A stretch of DNA of 64,000 nt from Amaurobius ferox (Eukaryota; Arthropoda; Arachnida; Araneae; Amaurobiidae): contig OX578147.1 of NCBI GenBank assembly GCA_951213105.1, forward strand, positions 124,093,642 to 124,157,641, written 5' to 3'. The translations under genes were made by a program, and so were the position numbers. This document shows positions 45,026-55,474 of the stretch, piece by piece. Numbering within the stretch: position 1 is the stretch's first letter; the number at the start of each line of letters is the position of its first letter. The notes under the pieces are model-generated. The model was given only the letters and a program-made list of their open reading frames with translations, had not been told where the DNA came from and ran no database searches.

Positions 45026-47006
45026 TGTTATGCCGAGATTTGACAGCTCTAAATTTAATTAATAGTTCAAAATTTGTAATAGCTTAAAATTCATTATTTT
45101 CCCCTTTTCCCTTCAAAATTCTAAATTTATTTGTTGTTTTGGAATATTTCGGCGATTTATTTCCCCTTTAGCGTAATTTGTTATCTTTTTAAGGTTTTTA
45201 TTATTCAAAATTGTGCGCCATGTGCCTTTAAACATTAAATAATCTTTTGTTAATTCTCATAATCTTCGTTTTCAGCTGTTAACTTCTTTTCACTTCATTC
45301 ATGAGTTTGCAGAAAAAAGGCACTTTTTAAGACAAAATTTGACTTTCCCTCGCTTATCAGTGAACACCTGCAAGTAGGGTTGCCTCACGACATCCAGTGA
45401 CCATGCGTCACCGCGTGGGTTCGTGGTTGCCGCATCGGGAGAAGTGATCTTTTTTTGGTTCTTGGCATAACAGCGTTTTATTTCCGCAGTGTATGCGTGG
45501 GCGCTCGGCGCGAAGCGCAGAGTTTCGCTCGCCAAGTTTGGCGTCTCCTGGGAAGGCAAGAGTGTTGCCGGACATTCCGATTCCTGACCAGCGTAGAGCG
45601 AGGAGGCGTTTTTTTTGCTTTGAAGTTCCGTGGAACGGGCCCATGCAAGGGTGCCCGTATCCCGCGGTCGCCAGAAGTATGTTTTATAATGATGCAGAAT
45701 TGCCTGACATCGCAGGGGCGTGCTTCATATTTGGACAACTGCCACGGAGTATCAACAGAACGTAAGAGGTGGCCTGGATCTATGAACCACGGACTACCCT
45801 CTTCGGGAAGCGCTCGTAGTTGCACTGGCAGTATCAATTGCTCTATCATCTACCTCATTGCCACCGTACTATGGTCAACACAGATTATCACCTATTTTCA
45901 TGCCATCATTTGTGAGCGCTCTTAATTGCGCTGGCAATATCAATTGCCCTATCATCTGTCTTCATACCTCAGTGTTACCGCTCTGTGGTCATCACTCATC
46001 ACGGGCTATCACCTACTTTCATGTCAACATGTGTGAGCGTTCAAGTCTTGGGGGAGCCCAGTGTGAACAGGGCTAGTGTTCAAAGATCAGTGTGCAAGCC
46101 CTCAGTGATCGTGTGCGTGCAAGCAGTGTCAATTAATTTTTAACGTGATTAAAATCCAAAGAAGAAAAGAGAGTTATAAATAAGGCCCTCAGTGATCGTG
46201 TGCGTGCAAGCAGTGTCATTTAATTTTTAATGTGATTAAGTCCAAAGAAGAAAAGAGAGTTATAAATAATTTGTTGAAGTGTTAGCACCGAGAAAGTTGA
46301 GTATCTAGAAAGAAAAATGTTTGAGAATGAGTACTTAGTTATTTTTAACAATGCTATATGGTTGTTATGTAATGAAGAAATGTGATTTTTAATATTTTCC
46401 TTTTATTTACAAATTTAAGTTTTGGGTGGACAGCTCCAGGCAGACCAAACTCTGGTCTTCAGACCAGAGTGGATTCTGTTCCCAGGGTTATTTTTATTAA
46501 ATTACAAATTTAAAAGATTTAAATTGTGAACAATGTACTAACTTAACTTTAAACCACTATACATTCAACTTAAGTGAAACTTTAATGAATAGGATGATAT
46601 ATTTTTTTTATTGTTGAAAAATAAAAGTTAATTTTTAATTTAACAAATTAGTTGTGAATTCTTTAGTTGTTGTTGGCTGTGCTATTTATTTATTTAAAGG
46701 TAAGTGGATCTTTTAGAAGTTATGTGATATCGAAGTGTTTTAAAAGTGTATCTTAGTTGGGCACAGACCAAGCTGTGGGTAATAGACAAGGTACATAGAG
46801 AAACAAAACAAATAATAATTATAAAAGTAAACTTTATTGATTTGAAAATACTATACGATCACAGGTTAAAAATGAAAATGTAATAACTTAAAGAATAATA
46901 ATAGTTAATAATTATAAATAAATAAACTTGTGTGTGAATCTAGAAATGAAATAATAATTAAAGTATAAAGGGAAAGATTTCAAAGGGGAGAAAAAGCAAT
47001 ATAACA
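45026..47006. mobile_element. Solo LTR, 1,981 bp, inserted in the fold-back transposon
   Basis: The segment starts TGTTATGCCGAG and ends AATATAACA, so the ends form the inverted pair TGTTAT...ATAACA typical of LTRs. It is flanked by a 4-bp target duplication TAGC (45022-45025 and 47007-47010). Removing it and one TAGC restores the fold-back end GGCACTGATAGCACTGG, the exact reverse complement of the intact left end, which proves the boundaries. No internal gag-pol sequence is present. GC-richer DNA at 45.4-46.1 kb produces several overlapping open frames on both strands, with no recognised protein. A 10-bp perfect hairpin ACTCTGGTCTTCAGACCAGA lies at about 46449. Superfamily (Gypsy or BEL/Pao) is not determined. 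Confidence 0.92.
46095..46270 (+). repeat. ~87-bp tandem duplication inside the solo LTR
   Basis: GCCCTCAGTGATCGTGTGCG, TGCAAGCAGTGTCA, TTAATTTTTAA and AAAGAAGAAAAGAGAGTTAT occur twice in direct succession with a few substitutions and a two-base difference. Confidence 0.93.
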
Positions 47007-47029
47007 TAGCACTGGACACCTTGTATATA

Positions 47030-47483
47030 CATATTATTGCTTTTTGTCTTTTTTGCCATGTTTGCTCATTTATATTTTTTTATATATATATTTATATATA
47101 ATTATATATTTATTAATGATTTTTGTATACATTTATACTCATGTCCTTTTCGATTGCATTTTATTATTCCATTAATTATTCCCCTCATCCGCCTTTTTAC
47201 CATTATAGCGATAAGTTACCTACTATTTTTATTCTATTAGTCTTGGTCTATAGTTACTTAGGTTAACACTTATTTGTAACTGATGTGTTAGAGATGGGTT
47301 TTTAGTACTTACAGTAGTTTATGTATAGTTTTCGCTTATAAATATCAACTTTATATATATATATATATATCTTTATCCTTAGTCTTGGTCTATAGTTACT
47401 CATTTGTAACAGATATGCCAGAGATGGTTTTTTTTGTACATACAGTAGTTTATGCATAATTTACGATTAAAATCTTTCATTTT

Positions 47484-47559
<76 letters not shown>

Positions 47560-47600
47560 CATATATATGTATGTATATATATCACAGTGGATAAGTATGC
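47030..47600. repeat. AT microsatellites and a ~150-bp tandem duplication
   Basis: TTAGTCTTGGTCTATAGTTACT, CATTTGTAAC and TACAGTAGTTTATG occur at 47238-47330 and again at 47379-47458. Each copy ends in TA-rich text. A compound (TA)n(CATA) run covers about 47484-47583. The Tyr/Ile-rich open frames here are repeat artefacts. Confidence 0.9.
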
Positions 47601-48280
47601 ACATGTCTATTTGTTTTACAATTTTTTCTCTTGGCTTCATGTAAGTTTTTAAATACTAATAAAAATTAAACAGATTAAAAGCTGGTGATATTCGCAAAGG
47701 TCAAAATATAAGAGGTGAAGTTCACCTACAGTTACATAATAATTTCTACACATTTTCATTGTGGATTATCGAGAATTATTTTAAAAATATTGACATGATT
47801 GACATTTGTTGTTTTACTGATAATCGTGAAAATCCATACTAAGATTTTGCACAAATAAATAAATCTGCAAAGTTTGATGTCGATTGGAGCATGCATTCAA
47901 ACGTTTGAGTCCATACAACTACGGTAAAAAGTTAAGCTGAAAAGTGATACATGCATGCTCCAGGGTTTGTACTCAATTTTGAAAATAAAATTAGGGAGTT
48001 TTTAATGACATATCAAATAATTTTAAGGAGTTTATAAATAACACAAATCAGATAAAACCAAAATTCGTATCAGTTTTATAGCAGGTAAATCCAAGGTTAG
48101 TATCGGTTTTACAACAGATTAATGCACAATTCAAATAATTTGTAGCAGTGGAAATTCACAAACTCTTTTTTATCACAAATTTACATATATAAAAATTCTG
48201 CACAAGAATAAATAAATGCTCACAAAATTTTTATTAATTAAATTTTTACTTCTTATTTATTGTTTAACACATTATCAAAA
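47601..48280. other. PAK intron, AT-rich, no further feature
   Basis: A short duplication, ATTCGTATCAGTTTTATAGCAGGTAA-like versus TTAGTATCGGTTTTACAACAG-like, lies near 48063-48118. No exon. Confidence 0.5.
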
Positions 48281-48284
48281 TTAT

Positions 48285-49020
48285 CAAGCACTTCCGCTAT
48301 AGTTAGAATCTTTGTTTGATGTGATCCAATCCATCTCAGTTTCTAGACTGAAAGACTAAGGGAAAAATCTAAAATTCCATAATTTTGAATTAGGGGTGAC
48401 GGTGTAAAGGAATAATAAAAAACTTAAAACCTTTTTGCCTAATTATAGAGCACTTCCTAGTTAGAATCTTGTCTTTGGTCTCATCTTCTAGGGTAATGGA
48501 AAAATCAAATATTTCAAAAAATTCAAATTAGGGGCGGTGCTTCAAAGGAATAATTAAACAATTCAAAACAACTGTTCAGACTGATTGGCATATATTTCTC
48601 GTCATTTTCTTTATTGGAAGCCCATCTTTGGTGCATGTAGAAAGGCTCTTCCGCATGAGAGGAAACCTTATAAACTCAAGATGAGGAAGAATCACAGATA
48701 AACATTTTAAAATGCAATTGTTACTAACATTTAATAAAAACATTTAAAGCTTTGTTCAACATTGATTTGTTTTGTATTATAATTAGTCAAAAACATTATG
48801 CTGTAAAACATAATTACTTTTTATTTAGTTCTTTAATTTACTTACTTTTCTGAATAAGTGAATTTTAACCAGTTACCTTTTCTGTGCTATATTTTTAATT
48901 TAATTAGTTAATTTTCTGGGGAGTAATCTAATTTAGTTAATATTAGTAATAATGAATATAGATTTTATTATAATGAATATATTTAATTTAGTTAATATTA
49001 ATAGTAGTCTGAAACATTGT
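48285..49020 (+). mobile_element. hAT transposon relic, 3' end
   Basis: A ~163-bp tandem duplication (GCACTTCC...TAGTTAGAATCTT at 48289 and 48452; AATTAGGGG(T/C)G(A/G)CGGTG-type text) is followed by a hAT transposase C-terminus (next entry) and a non-coding tail at 48.73-49.0 kb. The tail matches the right half of the MITE at 35381-35828. The left half of the element and its TIR are not recognised. Confidence 0.75.
48560..48747 (+). pseudogene. hAT transposase C-terminal dimerisation domain remnant
   Basis: The plus strand reads SPSLVHVERLFRMRGNLINS then R, a stop, GRITDKHFKMQLLLTFNKN and a final stop. The pattern VERLFS--G-L----R--I-----F---LLL--N is the C-terminal hATC dimerisation signature. 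An in-frame TGA after NSR inactivates it. The catalytic RNase H-like part upstream is lost or unrecognisable. Confidence 0.8.
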
Positions 49021-49133
49021 TACCAACTGAGCAAAATGAAGAAAATATGAGTAGTCATAAGCAGTAGTCAATACATGAGCAGCCATAGCAGCAAGAAAAT
49101 CTCAGCAAGCAAAACTAAAACAACTCAACTTAC

Positions 49134-49271
49134 TTTCAATAATTCATCTGCAGAGCAACGATTGTCAACATCCACATCGAGGCACTTATCAAGGAAGTCC
49201 TGGAAAACTGGTGATAATTTGTCTTTATCCTTAATCTCAGGCTTACCATTTGTTGCTATTAGATACAAAGC
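49134..49271 (-). CDS. Pak: PAK, penultimate coding exon (kinase C-lobe)
   Basis: The minus strand reads [20 protein letters not shown] then [20 protein letters not shown] and ADELLK, 46 codons in phase 0 at both ends. [12 protein letters not shown] is nearly invariant in group I PAKs. FL-KCL--D---R-SA-ELL is kinase subdomains X-XI, with the conserved Arg at NRCS. The acceptor is TTATTTTAG (49272-49273) and the donor GTAAGT (49133-49128). It joins the exon at 53694, which ends LNENPLR, and the last exon, which starts HPFLK. Both junctions match known PAK sequence without a gap. Confidence 0.97.
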
Positions 49272-51600
49272 CTAAAATAAAAAGAAAGTTTGAAAGGAGA
49301 TAAATAAAAAATATTTTGAATGATTAGATAGATGTACCTAAAAATGAAAATGTGAGGAAATTAAAAACATACTTGATTATGCTAACATAGTGGGTTCCAG
49401 AAGGTTAGTACCAAGGTAGGTAGGTATTAACTTTCAATTTTGTTAGACATTTTGATTTTATCAGGATACAGTATATGTTAGCCAAGTGCCCCTACTCTAA
49501 GCTCCCACCCACCCCAAAACAGGAATTATTGGCTGTAATGTCTCCAGCTAGTAGTCACTACTGTATCACAGATGCATAGGCCGCCAATCCCTGTAGCAAT
49601 ATATGTGTGCTTGCTGCATCACTGTCTAACATATCTTAAGTAAGGATAGTTGGGGTTGGATGCATTTTGGTAGTGTAGATTACTTTTACTTTTCATACTG
49701 TAGAATATAATATCGAGAAAGTATTGTTTTTGTGAAAATTTTCAATTTTGAGATTTCTATGCCAATGTAAGTTTTAAGACTTCTTGAACATATTTTGATA
49801 CATTTAGAATGATATCTGGCTATGGTTCATTTCTGATGTATATGATACTTGCAACAAATATTAATGGATTTTCTGAAACTTATTTGGCTTTAACAAAAAA
49901 TCTAGAATGAGATACGTTTTGAAATTCAAGAGAAAACTTCCAAATTATATATATTGTTTAACATGGTAGCAGAGGATAAAACAAAATAGTTTAAATCATT
50001 GTAGTGAAAAATTGACGTGATACAATCATTGTGTGTTTGTGACCTTGTGGGGGGTGGGGGGATGCAAGTTCCTCCAGAGGTGTACATTGTCAAAAATGGT
50101 ATCCATCATATTTTTTTTTATAATATAAAATAAGGGTAACATGCTATAATTCTGATCATTTGGACCAAAAATTCAGATTTTGTTCATTCACAACCATTGT
50201 TCATCTTTTATTAAGAACCTGCTTAAAATATCATACACTACCACAGAAAAAAAAAATTCACAAGCCCATCCGTTACTAATTATAAATTCTTTATCCAGGG
50301 CATGTCTTTGATTTTTTTAATGTACAGGTATCTTGCAGGCTGTCACCAGCTCTCGGACCATTTTTCAAGGTTAAAACGTAGGAGATAAGGAACCACTAAT
50401 TTTGTCGTAGGGGAGTGGATATTTTGGGATGGGCTGAGAGGCGAAATCACCTTATCACATATTTCATATGCGGTGACAATTACAGTCAATTGTGATTATT
50501 TTTTGTTTCTGTGAAGAGCATCGAGGCAATTTGAAATTGTGATTTTATTGCTAAGTATTAGTTAAGCTGTGCATGCTGATTTTATTTATACATAGTGGAT
50601 GCTCACATTTAGAACTCGGCAATGCCAGGTAATTCATCCTAGTTCTTGATAGTACATTAGAAGTATTGTAACAAATACATCCTTAAACAGTGTTTTATAG
50701 AATTTTTAAAGTAAAATTTATCTTAACCTCGATCATTTCACAATACTATTAAAATAAATTTATTTTTGTATTTATTCTGCTTTTAAAATTCTTATTTATT
50801 CTTGTAATGAAAGAGTCTTTTGCTTTCGATATCATTTTGTACTTCAACAGAACAAACATATAAGACAATACAACTACAGTACAGCTGAACTTTTCTTACT
50901 TTTATGCCAACTGAATAAGATTCTTTTACGTAACAATTTTGATAATATAATTCTGTCATAACCAATAAGGAGTTTTATTCTTTCCCTCTTAACCCTATCA
51001 GTCCAAGATAGGCAATTCATCATAGAGCATAAAACACCTAAAGAATTAAAAAAAATCTTGAGATGTTTGAATGAATTTGCTTATCTTAGACAACAAGCCT
51101 ACCCATTTCCCACCTTACAATCAGTATCAATATTTATGTGAGCAAAATCTGACAAGTCATAAATGAAGCAAATTCTGGTTGACTGAATGCAATGTGTGAA
51201 TACTAAAGGCATCCAACCATCAAAAGTAAAGATAAAGAAGTTGTAGATGCAAAGCAAAAACAAACAAAATTTTAGGACATAAATATCCCACAGAACACAT
51301 TATACTACACTTGACAGTAGACAAATTCCAAGGAAGAAGTTGTAGATAGATGTAACCATGGTGCAATGAAATTAGATACAATCTATTTCTACCTAATTTC
51401 CAGAATAAGTAAAGAAGCAAAATGGAAAATTTCAGCTTTAAAGCTGTATCAATAGTATTTATAAAATTTGTAACTTAATGACTTTTGTCACATATTGAGG
51501 GGGAAAAAACTGTATAAACAAAATTCCGAGTTAGTACTGAAATAAAATAACCTCAAGAGAGCAAATTGATATTAATGTGTCACTGCCAGATCTAAAAAAA
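49272..51600. other. PAK intron, no recognised element
   Basis: AT-rich sequence without an exon or bounded repeat. GGTAGGTAGGT near 49415 and a short poly-G-containing stretch at about 50050-50060 are the only local features. Confidence 0.5.
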
Positions 51601-51611
51601 TACATAGATCA

Positions 51612-52384
51612 GGGGTAGCGAACCTGAGCCACCCCACAGATCAAGAGTAGCCCAAAGATAAATTGTGATCGAATTTTATGCCTTCTACATAGAGGTACTA
51701 CAATTATCAGTTCCCACTGAAGTTTGCAAAATTGTAGCAATTAGTAAGTATTCTTACAGCTATTGCAGTTAATGGTTATTCCATGTTGATGAGAGCATAA
51801 GTGTGAAACTGGTTCATGGATACTGTGTTCTGCAATGGGAGTGTCTTTCATATTTTTAAGAACACCCTTTCTGATGGGTTCTTGTGATTTTGTACTTGGC
51901 CTTTGCAACTTTATGCAACCTGAGCTAAATTGTGAACAAATTTTATGCCATCTATGTGGAAGGACTGCAATTGTCTGTTCCTACAGAAGTTCCCAACATA
52001 GTGGCAAATAGCAAGTTTTCTTGCTGGCATTGCAGTTAACAGTTATTCCATGCCGATGAACAGATAATAAGTATGAAACCGGTTTATGAATACTGTTATC
52101 TGCAATAAAGTGTCTTCCTTATTTTTTGGAACACCTCTTTCTGGCAGTTTCTTGTGATTTTGCTATTCCTGATGTTTGGTAACAAGATTTAGAGGAGCCT
52201 CCCACAGACACAAATGCATTTTTTTCTTCTCGACATTTTAGTAAATAATAGCTCAAATTTAATTTATTTAGATATTACTGAAAAAATATACCTCATTTTT
52301 TAATATTTATATGTACTGTTTATATGATAGATATTTAAAATGTACTGTTCATATGATAGTTCACAAATTTGGCTGATCCACAGA
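51612..52384. mobile_element. hAT-like element containing two ~265-bp tandem units
   Basis: The left end AGGGGTAGCGAACCTGAGCC and the right end (inverted) TGTGGATCAGCCAAATTTGT resemble the CAGGGGTCGGCAAACT-type termini of hAT-like elements, with AGATCA on both flanks. Inside, AATTGTGA(T/A)C(G/A)AATTTTATGCC, GCAGTTAA(T/C)(G/A)GTTATTCCATG, ATACTGT(G/T)(T/A)TCTGCAAT and TTTCTTGTGATTTTG-like blocks occur twice, at about 51655-51900 and 51920-52165. Related fragments are at 13.15 and 19.9 kb. Confidence 0.65.
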
Positions 52385-52457
52385 TCACTTCAATATTAAG
52401 AAGAGTTTCTCCTAATATACAGAAGCTAAAAAAGGGCATTTTCAATAATACAATAAA

Positions 52458-52539
52458 ACTACTGTATATACTCGCATATAAGTCGAGAAATTTGTGACAA
52501 AAAAAAAAGCACCTCAAATGTGTGTGTGTGTGGGGAGGG

Positions 52540-52581
<42 letters not shown>

Positions 52582-53419
52582 TACGCAGAGTCTAAAAAAA
52601 AAATGCATAAATAAACTAATGCGGTAGTAATCACGTGCGACTACGCAGAGTCTAAAAAAAAATACATAAATAAAGCAATGCGGTAGTAATTACACAATTG
52701 CACACTCCGAATTTCTGTGTACTTCAAAATTCTCCTATGAGTCACTGACCTCCAGACTACCAGTGTATCACGTCATCAAAAAGTATGCATACATTTTCGT
52801 TCAATGTTTAACTTTCGCTTCTCGGATTACAGCTGATCGTTTTCGACAAGAAATGGCTCTTTTCAGAAATAATTCTGTAACATGGATTGTTTAAAACTAT
52901 AATGTAGGATATTGAAAGTGATTTTTGTTTTGTTTATTGAAGAGAGTATCTAATAACAACTGTGTTGGGAGGTTAACGAAAAAATCAGCTCAAATAAAGT
53001 GCGGAAGCCAGATATTGTTTTGATTGAGCGGTGTGTCAAGGTTGTTTGAGAGACAGGAATGTGGGGTTTCCCCGTCCGTTTTGAGGACGCTGCATGCTGG
53101 GAGTAAATGAATGCCTGGAGCTTGCCACACAAGAACGAGAGTCTCCAAAACGGACGGAAGACAAAGCTCATATGTCATAGGCCTACTTGTTTGGAATTGG
53201 ATTTTAAAGGGTTCCGATGAAGTTTTTATTATGGAAATTAAATTTTACTATTATACAGACATATTTATTTACTTTTTTTCGTTTTCAAGTGTTTTTGAAT
53301 AATTGATTGAACATTTTTTTTCTCTTTTTGGGATCGACTTATATGCAAGTTTTGGATTTTTTTTTTCTCTGAAAGTAGAGGGGAGGGGGGTCGACTTATA
53401 TGCGAGTATATATGGTAGT
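52458..53419. mobile_element. DNA transposon (MITE) with TATATACTCGCATATAAGTCGA termini
   Basis: ACTACTGTATATACTCGCAT plus ATAAGTCGA at 52458-52486 is mirrored at 53391-53419 with two mismatches, giving a 962-bp element. Inside are a (GT)n/poly-G run, a (GA)n run at about 52541-52577, and a 60-bp tandem duplication (CGCAGAGTCTAAAAAAAA at 52584 and 52644). There is also an imperfect palindrome, GTCCGTTTTGAGGAC versus CTCCAAAACGGACGG (about 53074 and 53143). An extra TCGACTTATATGCAAG near 53335 suggests a duplicated end. No transposase recognised. This terminus is widespread in animal genomes. Confidence 0.8.
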
Positions 53420-53666
53420 ATATATCAACCACTTGCAACACTTCAGGAAATTATTTTTTGACAGGTGTTCATTGAATGCATGTATGGCATGAAGTAAAAC
53501 TTGGTTAAAAGTTTAATTGTTGTCACTAATTCTTTTGCAATTTCAGTCAATTATAGTTTACAGCTTTAAAAATTCTTTCCCTTTATAGCAAAAGGAAAGT
53601 TCTTAAGATAACTCAACTCTAAAGTTCTATTCCACGTAAAAGGTAAAACATGAAATATGAAACTTA

Positions 53667-53915
<249 letters not shown>

Positions 53916-53991
53916 TCATTTAAATACAGACTGGAACTAATTTTACAGATATCACACAAAATACAAAAGCTGCCCTTGTTTTCCTGTAGGG

Positions 53992-54203
53992 CAGTGGTTT
54001 TCAACCAGTGCGCCATGACACCCTTAGGTGACTTGAATGATGGTCAGGGATGCCATGGGTGCACAATGTTATTATCATTTACCTTATGTTTTTACTGAAT
54101 ATTATTTTCAATGACTAAATAGGCACTGCAGCTACAGGGAAGCCGATTGAGAAAGTGTATTTAGTCAAGAGACTAATGGACTAAAAAAGGCTGAAAATTG
54201 CTG
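53992..54203. mobile_element. hAT (Charlie-like) MITE with 8-bp target duplication
   Basis: The left end CAGTGGTTTTCAACCAGTGC and the right end (inverted) CAGCAATTTTCAGCC are flanked by CTGTAGGG at 53984-53991 and CTGTAGGC at 54204-54211, seven of eight identical. At 212 bp it is non-coding. It sits in the PAK intron just upstream of the 53694 exon. Confidence 0.88.
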
Positions 54204-54211
54204 CTGTAGGC

Positions 54212-55474
54212 CAGTATTTATTGCCTTTTGATATTTATTAAATTGTTAAATCAAAAATTTAACTATTATTTTCTACTGTTCTTTATTTTTAAAGTACATA
54301 ACAATGTTTGAATTAACATCACTCACTGCTCATTTTGTTGAGAATCAATATCTTTCTTATTATTTAATGAACCTATGTTTATTTAAATTAGTCTTCATTT
54401 ATTTTGTGTAATATTTGAAAACAAAATATTCTTTTGAAAGTCTTATTGTTATTGCTTCTTCATTCATTACCAAATTACTCTTTCATTCAAGACCAAAGTA
54501 TCTACACTAAAATTTAGCGAACAGCAAGTGGAAACTCAAATTTAAACACATCCTCATAAACAAAATCAAGGACTGCATGGATGCAATTTTGTAGTCAACT
54601 GAAATTTTTCATTCAATTTTCGGTGCCTTATATCTCACATAAAAAAATCCCCTTTGATATATGGTTCAAGAGCTTTTATAGATTTTGAAGCCCTCTTTCC
54701 AAAAATATAGGTCACTGTGCTGAGAAAATTCAATTTCGTGAAATAATAGACAAAATTAATAGCCAAAAATACTTTTTGAAATGGCTTCCACCAGATGGCA
54801 TTCACTCGTATGTGACATCAATGAATGGGTAGTGAAGCGTAAAGTATATATATAATGGTGTGCAAAGTTTTTATTTTTGATAAACAAAAGTGAATCATAA
54901 TTATCAATTGATCTCTTATATAATGTATTTGTTGTACCAGTTAAAATGTAATTTTATTTAACTTATTAAGAAAAAATTGTCACAGATTCTAGCATTTTTT
55001 ATTTTTATAAATAAAATAATATTTTATTACTACCTGAACAATCAAATCGAAACTGAGCAATCACCAGCATGCCACTTTCTGAAAACAAAACCCTGATTCT
55101 ATTGTAACAATTATACCGGACATATCCCACGAATAAACCAGTGTTTGAAATTACGTATGAGGTAGAATGGTTATAAGGGTTTCAATAGTTGTATTAATGT
55201 TTATAGCTATTTTGTTTCTTATCATGAAAGCAACTTACTATTGAAATTAGTTTGAAATTCAATTCCTTCAGCTAAGAATTACTGATCCATTAAAAATTTT
55301 GTTCTATTTTTCAGTTTATCTTACCTTCTATGTAATTGGACTATATTTACAATTATTTTTTCTTTATGTGGTGCTTTATTCCTGCTCTGGTACATTTTAT
55401 TTAAATTCTATAGCATTTTCATTTAAAAATCTACAAGAGTATAAGAATTACTATTGTGAGTGTAGTAAACCTAT
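54212..55474. other. PAK intron, AT-rich, no recognised element
   Basis: No exon or bounded repeat recognised. The 110-codon plus-strand frame at 55299-55631 is Phe/Leu/Tyr-rich, antisense to the gene, and has no family motif. Confidence 0.5.

Larger units (their letters stand above)
44380..47023. mobile_element. Fold-back DNA transposon, split by a solo LTR
   Basis: The left end CAGGGTGTCCAGTGCTAT (44380) is matched by the inverted ATAGCACTGGACACCTTG ending at 47023. TATATA flanks both sides (44374-44379 and 47024-47029). The left arm (44380 to about 44660) is repeated in inverted orientation from about 44757 to 45025, for example ACCGTTAGTCACAGAGATAT versus ATCTCTGTGACTAACGGTTG. So without the LTR at 45026-47006 the element is about 660 bp and almost entirely hairpin. 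No transposase coding sequence is visible. It sits in the PAK intron between the last two coding exons. Confidence 0.9.

Noticed and set aside
45299..46076. Several overlapping open frames of 70-156 codons on both strands
   Set aside because: They lie in the GC-richer part of a solo LTR, overlap in almost every frame and show no recognised domain. Fewer stops are expected from the base composition.
47400..47652. Tyr/Ile-rich open frames
   Set aside because: They are translations of (TA)n microsatellite DNA. The same applies to the frame at 62123-62359.
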